Source: Ecdyonurus torrentis (taxonomy: Eukaryota > Arthropoda > Insecta > Ephemeroptera > Heptageniidae). From it: a stretch of DNA of 64,000 bases. Every line of letters begins with the position of its first letter. The stretch's first letter is position 1. The translations under genes were made by a program, and so were the position numbers. Below, piece after piece: positions 1-13,052 of the stretch. The notes under the pieces were generated by a model. It was not told where the DNA came from and ran no database searches. It saw nothing but the letters and a program-made list of their open reading frames with translations. The DNA is taken from contig OX439128.1 in the NCBI GenBank assembly GCA_949318235.1, positions 43,489,476-43,553,475 on the forward strand, in the 5' to 3' direction.

Positions 1-2487
1 TCTTTGGTATTTTTACATGATGTTAATCTGTGTATTAGAGTATCTGTTTGTAAGCAGATTTTACACTGATCGGTTCTTGATATGCCTATTTTCTTTTTTC
101 TTATTTCCGTATCAATCAGATTATGGGCAACTTTTATCCATGTTGATTTTACATTCTTATCTAAAAACTTTGAATCAATGCAGTTGTATACCTCTTTCCA
201 ATTTACATTTATTTGTTTATCAAATATTGAAGTTGGTTCTTTGCATGGTGCGTCGATTCCATATCCTAAGTTTTCCATCAGTATTTTGTACATTGTTCTT
301 GCTTTTATTTTTTCTTCTTCGTTAACTTCACTGTTGTATAAGATAAGTCCTAATATATGTTCTATTATTTTATTTCTGTTTGCTACATTTTTATTATATG
401 GTAGCGTTCTACCGTGTATTGCTATGTAGTGTTGGAGCATCTCTCCCATTACTGATGATCCTTCATTTTGCAACGCTCTTAACGCCGATACCAATATCAT
501 GGCATCACTTTTTACACGGGTGTGTACCAAATTTATTCCACCATTTTTTAATTGATGGTAGCACTTTTCTCTTGCAATTTTAAACGTTTCTCCGTACCAT
601 AAAAAATAGTTTACATTTTTGTTGATTTTTTTTTTCTGCTGCATTTGTCAGAGGAATAACGCTGGCTACATGCCATATTTTTGAAAGAGCATATGCGTGT
701 ATAAAATCTACTTTTTCCAACAACGATATGTTTCTCCACTTGTTTTCAAATAACATATTTGATATTTTGGTCGTTACAATGTTCCATGATTTAGTCATTG
801 TTTGAACTATGCTTTTACATATGATAAGTCCTAATATTTTTAGTTGTTGCTTCTCAACTAGCCAATTACATGATAAGTTGGAACTAGTTTTACCTAATAT
901 TAGAATTTCACATTTGTTTTTATTAGTTTCAATACCTGCACACTTTTCAAAAACATTTAAACCTTTTTCAAGCGTTTGAATGTCTTCTTTACCAGTAATT
1001 ACTGCTGTTACATCGTCTGCATATGCCGCTAATGTAAAAACTGTATTTAATTTTATTTGTACACCTTTAAGATTCCTGTGTAAAAATGTTAGCAGTGGTT
1101 GTAAAACCATACAAAAAAGTGTCATAGATAGCGGACAGCCTTGTCTCACCGATCTTTCAATTTTAAATTTATCTGTTAATTCTCCATTAACACATATTAA
1201 TGATTCTGCATTAGCATACATATATTTTATTGCTTTAATGAATCTTTTATCAAAATTATATTCGTCCATTAGAGACCAAAGAAAATTTAAGTTTACACTG
1301 TCAAAAGCCCCTTTAAAGTCTATTGCTGCTATTGCATAATCATCTTTATTTTCAACAACATTTTGTATTGTTAATAATATATTATGTAATGCATCTGAGA
1401 TTCTTCTCCCTGGTACAGCACAGGTTTGTGAAGAGTCAATAACATATTTTAATAATGGTTTTAGGCGAAGAGCCAAACAAATCGCATAAATTTTATAATC
1501 TGTATTGAGTAGCGTTATAGGACGCACATCAGTAATATATTTAGGGTTACTACATTTTGGTATTAATTTAATAAGTCCTAAAACTTGCTCTTCGTCAAAA
1601 CCATTCTGCATTATTTCATTGTATAGACAGACCATTTCGTTATTTAATTTACTCCAGATAATTTTATACAATTCAATTGGCAGACCATCCATTCCTGGAG
1701 ACTTATTAATTTTTATTTGTTCTATGGCATGAAATATTTCATTTTTGGTTAACGGTTTACCGAGATTTAATAATACTTCTTTTATTTCATCCGGAAAATT
1801 TAATTTATTTTCTTTTATAAATTCCAATGAATCAAAGCGAGATTCTGATTTGTTTCCATCAGAAAACTTTAGTTTAAAATGTTTATAAAATTCTTGTTTA
1901 ATACCTTCTGTATTTTTAATTGTCGGTAAATTGTTGATTTTTAATTCAGTTATTTTTTTTGCTTGCAAATATTTTTGCTGATTCATAACATGCCATATTC
2001 CTATTTTTTCTGCCGTAATATTAGAATCAATTTTACATTGTATTTTAATTGAGTCTAACGCATTCTCTTGAATTTTAATAATTTCATTTTTTACTTCTTT
2101 TATTTCGTTTAAAAATTTTACATCTCTATTTTTATTATACTCAATTATTAACTCTCCAAGGACCTGATTATAATAACCAGAAGTGGATTTGTTCCAATTA
2201 CAAATACTTGTACTCTCTATTTTAAGTGCTTTAGTTAAGGTTGGTTTTACCTTTTTCACCCACCAATCAGTATAATTTTTAAATTTAAATTTTTCTTTTA
2301 TTAAAGTTTCACAAATAACATATATTTTTTGGATTATTTCATCTTTTAATAAAATATTTGTATTTAGTTTCCAAATTTTAACACTTTTATTAATTTCAAG
2401 AGAACAATTAAAATTTTTTAGCAATATCGAATATCCTATATGATCTGATATCGCAATCGGATCAAAGGTATCGATCATACTGATCAA
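1..2487 (-). mobile_element. 5'-truncated Tx1/L1-like LINE with one frameshift
   Basis: This is a non-LTR retrotransposon reverse transcriptase. The main frame (2487 to 580, 635 residues) opens with an S-D-H triplet at residues 14-16, which resembles the last catalytic motif of an AP-type endonuclease; the rest of that domain is missing. The RT core follows: KSPGMDG, then FKGAFDSVN, RQGCPL and the catalytic YADD at residues 489-492 (plus-strand 1012-1023). The frame breaks in a T10 run at 626-635 (A10 on the coding strand). Coding resumes in another frame from about 600 down to position 1, with a Cys-rich segment (CKICL) near the left edge. The 3' end lies outside the window. The loss of 5' sequence fits ordinary LINE truncation. 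Element identity is confident; the clade is a judgement from motif context. Confidence 0.85.
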
Positions 2488-3045
2488 TGCAGTTTGTAAC
2501 CGTTAAAGGGATTATTTATACTTGAAAAAATATATATACTCATTGATAAATTACATAATGGGACCTTTATACATACATATATTATATCTTTTATCTCTCT
2601 TGTAGCCTCACAAACGAAGGAGAAAATTTTTAAAGTAGGGAACTTGCTTTACAATTTTAATTGTTAGACCTCGATTTCGTAACGTCATGAATTCCAAAAG
2701 TTGCAAATTTTACAATTTTTAAATCCAGTTAAAGGGGTTACAAAAGGATTAAGGGATCTTATGATGGTTCTTTTCTCATGATACGTATATCCTTTTTTTT
2801 TCGAGTACAGGAACCCTTTTTAAGTTTAAAAAAATGACAATGTAATTTTAATATTGTTTTGGTAATTGGTAGGCAAAAAATGAAGTAAATGCAAGTAAAA
2901 TGCATTCTGACGAGGGAAACTACAAAACATAATAGTTACCATAATTAGGAAATGACAACGTAGACACACTACGAACAAGTTCTATCTAATTTGGTAATAT
3001 TATTCCTTTTTGTTGTTGTTGTTGTTGACAAGATATTTAGCACTC
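2488..3045. other. gap between the LINE and gene A
   Basis: AT-rich, with no coding signal. It should hold the 3' UTR of gene A. A (GTT)n tract lies at 3011-3027 and several T/A runs are present. The LINE 5' junction is near 2490-2500, but no target-site duplication can be checked because the other end is outside the window. Confidence 0.5.
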
Positions 3046-3569
3046 TTACCCGCTGCCTCCAAAACTCTGGCTGCCAGCGCTTGCCTGGCTGGCACTAGCT
3101 CCAAATCCAGCTCCAGGGAAGCCACCGTAACCACCCCCGATGCTCTGGCTGTTGGCATTTGCGTAGCTAGCACTACCTCCGAAACCACCTGGAAAGAAGC
3201 GCTGGGGTAGAGCGGCTCTAGGATGGCGCACTAATACGGGGTGAACAGCTTCTTCGCCTTATTAAACAAAAATAAGAGCTTGTTTTTAAAAATGCCAACT
3301 ATGACCTATGTCAGTATTTTTTTTGTAAGTAAGTTAGTATATAATGCTGGAATGAAATTCACTCGCTTAAAGTTTGATGAGAAATCGTTGGACAAAATTG
3401 ACAATATCATTCATTTAATTTCAACTATGGTTGAAATTAGGTACTTATATGAATATGCTTGTAATTTAAGTTTGGTATTCTAATTTTTTTAATGCTGTAA
3501 CATGTAGGAAATTTCTTAGATCTATATATATTTATTTCCATATACTATAGTATTTTAAAGTTTGAAAAG

Positions 3570-3622
<53 letters not shown>

Positions 3623-4216
3623 TATGAAAAGTGTCACCGCGTGTAGTAAATGAGTAAATGATAAACATACAGCATTCCAAATTCAAATTCAAGTATGTAC
3701 CATCTATGCTATAAAATCAGCATACTACACGGATAAAATACTAATAGCAGGTACACATATCCTGTTAATTTCAATTTGGTAAATATTACCCTGGTATTGA
3801 TATTTATTATTATTATTTTTTGTTTTGTTGCTCATATAGGTAGTTTACAATGTCATCTTTTATGGATAAAAATATACCTTTATTGTAGCAAATTTTACCT
3901 GCATAAGGTGACATTGCATATCAGCTATCAGCACCACTAGTTCCAGGTTAATTTTTACCTATTGTAAATTACAGGATTTGTATCCTTATTTTGGATGTAT
4001 TACCATTAGCAGTAATTATTTTCAATGTATAAATCATACACAACTTTTTACTTAATTTTTCACATACATATTAAAACGCAAACGTATTAGATAATTATTT
4101 TAAGCTGCAATGCATGGAAGAAATAACTGCAAGGACTAGGACTTACCATTGATAACAACGTAGGCTTGAGTAGCTGCTACGAGAGCTAGGATGACAAAAA
4201 TAAGAGTAGACTGCAT
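3046..4216 (-). CDS. gene A: small secreted Gly/Ser/Ala-rich protein
   Basis: Two exons: 4147-4216 (signal peptide, donor GTAAGT, phase 1) and 3046-3251 (acceptor AG), giving a 91-residue product. Residues 1-18 form a hydrophobic signal peptide (start MQSTLIFVILALVAATQA). The mature part has a short basic stretch (RHPRAALPQRFF), then Gly-rich sequence with two alternating Ser/Ala segments, SASYANANSQSIGGG and ASASQASAGSQSFGG. It lacks the acidic and Arg/Pro blocks of genes B-G but shares the phase-1 first intron and an S/A/G-rich end, so it may be a distant relative. The stop codon sits inside a possible donor (GG|GTAAGA), as in other family members, but I found no convincing further exon. 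The function is unknown; a secreted structural or antimicrobial role is possible. Confidence 0.75.
3574..3619. repeat. (GA)n microsatellite in the gene A intron
   Basis: A pure AG dinucleotide tract of about 46 bases inside the intron of gene A. It is one of many GA/TC tracts in the window. Confidence 0.95.
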
Positions 4217-4275
4217 TGTAAGTGAGGTATGATCGAACTGATATCGAACTGTACCAAATTCAACCAATCTGCAAT

Positions 4276-4283
4276 CTTTTATA
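4276..4283 (-). promoter_or_regulatory. TATA box of gene A
   Basis: TATAAAAG on the minus strand, about 60 bases upstream of the gene A start codon. That leaves room for a start site about 30 bases downstream and a short 5' UTR. Unlike genes C, E, F and G, there is no GGTGGGGC box next to it. Confidence 0.6.
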
Positions 4284-4289
4284 CCAAAC

Positions 4290-6550
4290 CAAAGACCATA
4301 AAAAACGGTACTTAGGAAGGTGTTCAGTACTTGAATTACTTCATAAACTTATTCACGAATTGAGCTGAAGGGCAATATTTATTTTTGCGATCGCGTGTTA
4401 AGCACGAAATAAGTAAATAAATAATGAAAATTATGAATTTTCGACTAATAAAGAAAAAACAAAAAGCGAAAGTAAAGTATATAATTAAAGGAATGTACTT
4501 GAAATTTCAAATTTCAATTTATAGGAAGCACAAGTAAAATACTCTATTATCAGTGTAAATACTTTATGTTTTTTTGACATTTTAGTTGTGTGCCTGAGCA
4601 AAATTTATTACTGATTTGTGTTAAATTTATTGCCTGGTGTAGATGGGATAATATAAGGTTGTAACAAGTAAACTATAAAATTATATTTTATATCTTCATA
4701 ATAATAATTCTCGTTATACAAAAACAAGTCTGCATTTCGTTTTATATTTTATACTCAAATTAAAAGAAAATTTATTAGGCGATTACTCAAACGAATTATA
4801 TAGTGCATCAGTATTGATGCATCAATAATTTAAATGAAGAGTATACTATGCGGCAGAAAAAAAAAATCCCTGCAAATTATACAATTCCTCGTCCTTAAAT
4901 TCCTTTAAAAACACTTAAAACTTTATACCTTCAGAAAAAAAAAATATTCGCACATGATATCATAGCATCAATTTGTCTTAATTTCTCTCTTCTACTTTTT
5001 CTTTCCTTTCCTTTTCCAGTATAAAATAAATATTGCTATTTATTTATTTTTTTACTTTTTTATTTCTAACCATGTTTAGGTTAGGTGTAAGAGTGAGCCA
5101 GACATTTGTCCGGCCGAAACCTCGCCCTTTCCATTGTATATTTTTTAATGGTATTGAATAAAGTCTAATATTGATTGATTCATATATATACATAATACAT
5201 TATGCAAATACATACTCTTTTTGAATACTTTAAAGTCTGATATTATATTGATGCAGCATCTCAAAATCTGCTACAGAGACAAGTTAAGTTTCCGTCACGG
5301 ACCAAATTCATCGTAGACAATTACCATAACTGAAAGAGAGAATTATTTTCAAATTCAATTCATAATGTTTCCTAATTTGTCTTTTGTGTAGAGTTTTAAA
5401 TCATAAAAACATTTGATTTAATTTTTAACGAATACAAAAGAGTTAAAAGTTTTCACGAATCTGCAATAAGGCAAATAAAATGTTTTTTGTAAAAGTTAAA
5501 GTTATGCAAAAATACCATTTTTTATTTTAACATAAAAATTAAAATATTATAAATTACGTGATTAAGTACTTATAATTTTATTACAGTATTGTATAGACCC
5601 TTGAAACTAAGTTGCACTTTTACGTTATAGCATTTATATTTATGGCAATAATCGTGTATTTATTTTTCTCTCAATGAAAATTATAATATTCATGCTCATG
5701 TTGCACGCGGTGTATGAAAATTATTTACACGTGATGCACTTGCCGGGCGGGCATGCAATGCTTTATATTAACAAACAAAATGCAAATGCATCATGAAATG
5801 AAATCTCGTGTTTTGTGTACATACGTATACGTATCACATTAAAATTTAATGATGGCAACATCTGCCTCAGCCGCGGAACTCCAGCAGCTTCAAGGCCAAA
5901 TGCCGTGACTCGATCTTTTACACCGCACCGCAACCACTTTTTTGTGTACCAAATCTTTAGAGCTCTGAAAGGTTTGCAGGCGTTCAACTCTATATAAGCA
6001 AACAATACTGAGAATTTTTATCTTTAAACTTAAACGACTCGAACAGTATGTATTGAAAATATAATTTTATCTTTATTTAGTGAAAAATAATTTAGATAAA
6101 AGAATTTACTAAATAGTTGTACATTACATATTAATGACAATAATGGGCTGTTCAAAATTATGAGTAAATTCACATAAATCTTACGTGATGATACAAAAAT
6201 CAATGTTATATTTGGATTTAAAGGGTGTGGCTTTCATGTTACACCGTGTTACATGAGCAGTAAACTGACATTGAAAATAAGTTCGGCTTATTTGTAATCT
6301 TACGAGAAAGTTATGTGAATTTACGCGTCATTGCGTGAATAGCCCATAAAAGCATTAAAAATGTGTATCAACCAAAATAATTATATTTATAAATGAAATG
6401 TTAATAAACTTGATTAAAGGCGCTTACAGAGTTTTTCCAGCCAATTGTTCGTGATCATAAAGAACGATAATACAGTATTATATAACCAAATAACACAATG
6501 TAATACGGTGTATATATAATAGAGATTATTAAGCAAAAATTGTTCAGACA
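4290..6550. other. AT-rich intergenic stretch
   Basis: No gene is supported. A TATATAAG at 5991-5998 sits in somewhat GC-richer sequence (5840-6000) and could be a plus-strand promoter, but nothing coding follows it; the first ATG near 6048 runs into a stop two codons later. The sequence around 5090-5180, ending in an AATAAA-like stretch, may be a degenerate retroelement tail. Confidence 0.4.
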
Positions 6551-6555
6551 TGAGA

Positions 6556-6624
6556 GGGCCGGCTTGGCATACGGCCTTAGGCCGGGATCCCGACCCGGGC
6601 TTTTGACTTTGCGGGCCTTTTTGA
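6556..6624. repeat. GC-rich repeat unit, copy 1
   Basis: A GC-rich block (GGGCCGGCTTGGCATACGGC at its left end) with internal GGCC/CCCGGG palindromes, ending in GCGGGCCTTTTTGAT. It is followed by a purine-rich simple repeat. A related unit lies at 6851-6922 in the same orientation, so this is a repeat and not a gene. Its class is unknown; a SINE or MITE fragment is possible. Confidence 0.6.
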
Positions 6625-6681
6625 TCGCTTTACCTTTACAGTAAAAAAAAAATAAAGAAGACAAAATAAAAAATAAAGAAA

Positions 6682-6709
6682 GAAGAGAGAGAGAGAGAGA
6701 GAGAGAGAA
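6682..6709. repeat. (GA)n microsatellite
   Basis: A GA dinucleotide tract next to GC-rich repeat unit 1. Confidence 0.9.
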
Positions 6710-6850
6710 GAGAGAAAAAACTTTAAAATTGCACCCACAAATTATGCCCACAAATTTCTTGTGAACGCGCGATTTTTATTGTAGCATACAAAAATAATAA
6801 TAATAAAAAAAATGAGATCATAGCAAGCCAACCAAATTTTATATGCACTT

Positions 6851-6922
6851 GGGCCGGCTTTGCATAAGACTTTAGTCCGGGCTCCCGGCCGGGACTTTGC
6901 TTTTGTGGGCCTTTGGTTCTGA
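6851..6922. repeat. GC-rich repeat unit, copy 2
   Basis: Starts GGGCCGGCTTTGCATAAGAC and ends GTGGGCCTTTGGTTCTGAT, matching copy 1 along its length with substitutions. It is followed directly by an A-run and the (GAA)n tract. A more distant relative may lie at 7950-8032, where GGCCCGG-type palindromes recur. Confidence 0.6.
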
Positions 6923-6940
6923 TCAGAAAAAAAAAAAAAA

Positions 6941-7014
6941 AGAAGAAGAAGAAGAAGAAGAAGAAGAAGAAGAAGAAGAAGAAGAAGAAGAAGAAGAAGA
7001 AGAAGAAGAAGAAG
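6941..7014. repeat. (GAA)n trinucleotide repeat
   Basis: About 24 units of AGA/GAA directly after GC-rich repeat unit 2, preceded by an A-run. The poly-Leu and poly-Phe reading frames across it are artefacts of the repeat. Confidence 0.95.
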
Positions 7015-8089
7015 ACGAAGGCTATTTGAAAAAAAATGCGCACTTTTTTTTATTATTTTAAAAGAAGTGTTAATCATCTTTTTTAATTTTCAGTTTCATT
7101 TTAATTTTTGTAAGACTGTTGTATTTGTTTTTGTTGCTGTTTTTTTTCACTTTACTTTTTGCGCGTATATGTACATGAATTATAATTTTTTATAATTATA
7201 TTTATATATAAATATAATTATAATTAAATACATTTTATATATTCGAGTTGAGCCCGTCAAAATGACTCGTGGAAAAGAAAAAAGAAAAAAAAAGTGTGAA
7301 ACGAATACACGCAAAAAAATTAAAAATTATGATTTTTTTTGTTAGTACAATGTTTATAATTCTCCAGCATGTAAAATCAATTGTTTTTAATATTAAAAAA
7401 TTATGATAATAATTGTCAACTTTGCAATCTGTCTTTAAAAAACACTATTTTTGTATATAATGAAACATATAAGCTTTTTTCGTCACAGGCTCTACTCAAA
7501 TATCGATTTTACCAGATTTTGGCTTGTTATTTTGGTTTTCAGTTTGATTTCAAGCTAAACCCAGGTTTCAGTTAAGTCAAATCGTTCTAGAAAAATTCAA
7601 GTTCTTTACACCTCTATAATTATTAATTTACATAGATATCACTGGTCTGCTTCATTTTTTTTTCCTATTTTATTTGCAGATAATTTTAAATCAATGCAAT
7701 ATAACAAGTATTCCTTCAATTTAGATTTTTTCTCTATGATACATCCATTTTTGTCTAATATTTTTTTAAAGGCTGACGAAGTTCATGTAGATCGTAGTAT
7801 AATATTTCAAATGGCATGGTGCAACTGCAAACTTATTTTTCAATATAATATAGTCTTACTTACACATTGTTGTAAAAAGTGTTAAAAAATAAAAATTTAG
7901 TTCAGAATTAGCGTAAAAAACATGTGCCATGCCCCCTTTTTAAAAAAATTCGGCCCCCCCAGACCCCCCTTGGTATCCTTTACTTTTAGTGCCCGGCACG
8001 GGCTTTTAGCTCCCAAGCTGTAGGGCCCTGGACATGAAAACAGTTAAAGTTGCAAACAATTGCTCAAAGGATGATTTAAAAGGCAAAGC

Positions 8090-8091
<2 letters not shown>

Positions 8092-8176
<85 letters not shown>
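8092..8176. repeat. (TA)n microsatellite
   Basis: About 42 perfect AT units, followed by a short (CA) stretch. Confidence 0.97.
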
Positions 8177-8183
<7 letters not shown>

Positions 8184-8342
8184 CACACACAGTATATGCC
8201 TTATAAACATAGAAGCTGACGTTTCTTTAATGAAAAGAGAAACCTTTTTTTATGAACCTTGTAAGTGTACAATTTGCATTTTTTTACATCATTGCTTAAA
8301 TTTGCATTTGAAAAAAGTAAAAAAGAAAAAAAGAAAAAGAAA

Positions 8343-8346
<4 letters not shown>

Positions 8347-8382
<36 letters not shown>
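8347..8382. repeat. (GA)n microsatellite
   Basis: A GA dinucleotide tract of about 36 bases, preceded by A/G-rich sequence. Confidence 0.95.
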
Positions 8383-8386
<4 letters not shown>

Positions 8387-8639
8387 TTGGTGTTGGAACA
8401 TTCATTAAACATTATAAATCATAAAGTTTTATTAATTTTATTTATATAAATAATGCTCCTTCTGATCAATACATATTCATATATTTTAAATTAATAAATT
8501 TATCTTGAATTTAAATTGAAAAATAATTACGCTTGGTTATGAGGGTGCTAAAGTATGGCGAAGTCCTTGCAGGTCTCTACAACAGAGAAGCAAGCGGCTT
8601 CAATAATGATAGCAATCTCTTGGAGAAACAAGAAGCGTG

Positions 8640-8739
<100 letters not shown>

Positions 8740-8899
8740 CCTAACCTTGAACCTGCAATCTAAACAAACTATTTTTGCAGTAAAATCCATTAGTCACGAA
8801 TAATGCTACTTTTACAAGAAAATAATAATTTAATTTTGCACACAAATTTTACTTCGTAACGTCTTTTGTCACACTAATTAATGCACAATTCTTTTAGAC

Positions 8900-9254
8900 T
8901 TAAGGGAGTAGGGTACCAACCTTATATCTCAAAAACTAGAAGTGTTTGGGGCATGGATATGTTTGCGGTCTAAATTTGGTGTCATTGTGTAGCTAAGGGT
9001 CACACCTAGCCGTGATAAAAATTTCATGATATTTGACCGTTCCGAAAAAAAGAAAAAAGGCGATTGAAATTAACATAGGGCCTTATGGACATAAAATTTC
9101 AAAAAATAAAATAAAATAAATTTGCTTGGTGACCCTCTAAAATTTTTATATATTTGAAATTGTCTCAAGCTGAAGTATCATTGTGCAAAATTTCAGATTT
9201 TTTGACGAGAAAAGTTTGAGTCTAATGGCCGACGTCGGTCTCCTACTGCCTTAA
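8900..9254. mobile_element. TTAA-flanked MITE, piggyBac-like
   Basis: A 355-base segment begins TTAAGGGAGTAGGGTACC, and its far end reads TTAAGGCAGTAGGAGACC on the opposite strand. The ends are therefore inverted repeats bounded by TTAA, the target preferred by piggyBac-superfamily transposons. No coding capacity is seen, so it would be non-autonomous. The superfamily is inferred only from TTAA and the terminal repeats. Confidence 0.6.
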
Positions 9255-10389
9255 ACTTAATTAATATATTATCATTAAATTATCTTTTCAGTAATATTTG
9301 TTATTATTTATAGTACTATATTAATATAATTAAATAATAATAGTTTATACTGTTTACGGTCTGTTTACGGTTTATCTGATTGCGCCTATTACATTTGTTT
9401 TTGTAATAAAGATATATGTTAATGTTACTTATTTATCTATTTTATCATAGTGATTGATTAGTTCACTTTCAAACAAAAAAGGAGCCCAAAAGTCTGCTAC
9501 GTATCTAAATATATAAAAATACAAATTTATTCTCAACATTTATGGAGTTTAAAAGGTATAATTTACTATGAAACAGCTTAAAAACACTTAAAAGTTAAAG
9601 TGCCCAGGTTTCACGACACTCTCTATATAAATTATATTTCAATAATTGAATACTGTACACCTCTTGATACATAACTGTATTTCTACTTGTATAAAAATTT
9701 AAAGTGTACTTATAGTAATAATTATTACATTTATGGATGTTACTTATAACTTATAACTGTGTGTAAGAAACTAGTAGTATGTATATATATAGTTAAAGAT
9801 TAAATAAACTCTCTAATACTCTTTGACGTCAAAAAGAAAATGACCTCTTCTTTTTTTATTAAAGTTAACCAACAAGATGAAGATTGTGATAGTTTTTTTT
9901 TTTTTTTTTTTTGCTATTATGATAAAATTTATTAACTTTTCTTATATTTTTCCAATGTACGCACATATAATAAAATAAAATACAGAGTGAAAGGTTATAA
10001 TAATAATAATGATTTTAATTTAGGTCTGGGATGAAACCAACGTCATAGTAGTATCATGCTTACGTCACATCATTTTTTTTTTCAAATTTAATAATTAATA
10101 TTTTATGACGATTAATCTAAAAAGTTGTGGAAAAAAATCTTTCTTTACTTTTACTAACGTCATAGATATAAACAAGTGGTTTGTTATGTTGTTTTTTTGT
10201 GTGTGTTGTTTAATTTAGTGCGTTGATCACGAACTCGCTTGACCGGTGAGAAGAAATTTTTTCGAAGTGACGCTGTGCGTGTTGCTAGGGCGATTTTTGA
10301 CGTCACTTCAAAACAAAAACAGGTTTATAAATTTTATTTGGTCTGACTGACTGCTTTCTTGATGACCAGACTATGTTGTGTGTGAGTGT

Positions 10390-10428
<39 letters not shown>

Positions 10429-13013
10429 CTTCTTCTTTAATTTAACATCATTTTACTTTAACTTGTTTGGGTGTGACCGCAAAATTTTAATTTCTTAAAA
10501 AATGTACACATAAAAAAAAAAGCCCCAAGTGCACAGCTTATTTAAATGTCAATTTAATGTTATCATGATGAATTGCAAGTAAATGAGAATAATTATAATT
10601 TTTTGATGTAATAGGATTTTTTTTATTTCCCAACTGGAATATTATAATATTGTTTACATTTTGTTTTATGAAGGTTTGCTTTTCAAATGTCTTTATTATT
10701 CTATCCTAAAATTATGCTTTATCATTATTGCGTATATGGCTAAAAACGTTGAAGTGTAGTTTACAAGTTAATTATTTTCACCCCCCCCCCCCCCCACATA
10801 ATATTGACATCTCAATTAGAGGAAATTGAAGACTTAAATTTTTTACAATTCATTCAAGATTTTTGAAAATATAACCAATTTTTATGTATAGAAATATTTA
10901 TATATAAAATGGTGATTTAATTTAAATATTATTTGCAAATATTTTTCTTTGTAGTTTACGTCAGCTAAAACTTAATTTTTTTTTATTGAACGTTTTATTT
11001 TGATGAACGTAAAGACTGAAGAGATGCAACCATATACTGTACAGCAAAGTAATTTTTACCAGTCATATAGTATAATGAAACTACGCTACTATTTTGCAAT
11101 ATATAATACTGTATATTCCAATGTATATTCACATAATAAAATACAATTTTGTGTTCTTTATTATATAGTAAAGCATAAGGTGCTAAATAACAAAATATTA
11201 AGTTGAGATATAAACTATTTTTTACATAATAGTAGAATATATGAATTGTAGTTATTCATCGATGTTTTGAAAAAATACGATTAATCAATAAAATCTGTAT
11301 GATTTTCAATATCCTAAACATTAAGGTGTAAATTAAATACATTTAAATTTGATCACAAAATTTAAATATATAATTATTTATAATTCTTTGCTGCCTAAAT
11401 AATTATTAAAAAAAAAAATTACTGTAACCAGATTGCAGTAGAGCATTAAACTTGTTTATATATTTAATAACTATAATGCTTTGGTCAGTTCTTGGTAATT
11501 TTATGCCATAATTCCTTTCATGTATATTCAGACTATAATTTTACAAAATGAAGCTTCAGGTTTTTGAAAGATAATTTTACAACTATTAAATAGAGTGTGT
11601 CATGTATAATACAACGTAATATTTATCGTGCTTGGGACACGGATGTACTTGTTGCGTTTTAGTCAAGGTCAACATATCATTACTTCAAAATGTTCATTCT
11701 CATTGATTATTTGAAATGCATTTTAGTATGACCTTCTCTAAAAAAAATAATCTATCAAGGGAGAGTATTTAATTTTTTTTTTTTTTTTTTTTTAGTTTGT
11801 GAAATTGTTTTTAAAATTTATAATTGAGGTTATTAAAGTATTTATCTTGGAAAAATATAATTTGGAAAATGCGTTGATGTTTTTTTTTTTTTTTTTTTTT
11901 TTTAAATAATTCCTAAGTAATCAAAATTAAAGGTTATTAGATTTTTCGCTCAATTTCCGTTTCTTTCGTTTCGTTTCGTTTTTTTTTTTTTTTTTTCGTT
12001 TTTTTTTTTTTTTTTTCGTTTTTTTTTTCCTCTTCCTCTTCTTCCAAATACTCATTCAAATCTATAATAATATTTCACTCAATATATTTTAATTTATTCC
12101 TATCATACAATCATTTTTGTGTCATGTCTTTTTAAAAGTTCTCTGAGGAATAATTTTTATTTTTTACTAGTGCACACAATTTACATTAATATAGCAATCG
12201 TACAATAGAATTATGCAGCTCCCACTGCCTAAATTGGTAAAAAAGAAAAAGTACAATAGTTCATATTCTGGTACGAAAACTATGAGATAGTTGTTTTAAA
12301 TTTATCTACTAATCAGTACATTAAAACATTAAATTTTGTTAAAGCAATCACTAAAATAATAATAATAATAAACGTAGTATTTGTGTGATTTTGTGTGTAA
12401 ACTGGACCTTATATAATAGTGGTGTTTATCAATGAACTAATAATATATTCTATAATTATAAGCAAAACATACTCTATATTTTCCATGCTTCTTGAAAATT
12501 TTTTAATAATAATTTGTGATAAATTTAGCAATAATATTAAATCTACTATATTAAATAAAAAATAAAAAAATAAAAAAATAAATAAAACGCAGAATTTCTT
12601 ATAAACAAATAGACCTATTATTATTTAAAATACATAAATAGTAATTCAACATACTTTATTTATAGTAAAGAATAAAACATAACCTTGAAATTTTAAATGT
12701 TCTAAATCCAACTCTTATTTATCATAATAATGGTTACAAGCCACCCTGTAATTTGAGTCGTCTTGCATGAAATACGTTTTCTTTGCAAGGTGTAGAAATC
12801 TCCGACAAATAACTAACTGCAAACACGAGGTCTTCGTTTTAATTCAATCTAAAAATGTTAAATATAACTCGTGGTTATTTAAGAACTTCAAGTCTATATA
12901 CTATTTATTCATAACTACAGATTTTTATTAATCATTATAATTGTTTTAAAACCATTACCTGTTGAAAATGCTATGGTCAATAATACATACAAAAGCATGC
13001 AAAATTTGAAGTC

Positions 13014-13052
<39 letters not shown>

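Noticed and set aside
5763..6005. 80-residue minus-strand frame
   Set aside because: No motif, no signal peptide and no flanking splice structure; the adjacent TATA points the other way.
6742..7077. Poly-Leu and poly-Phe frames
   Set aside because: Translation of the (GAA)n tract.
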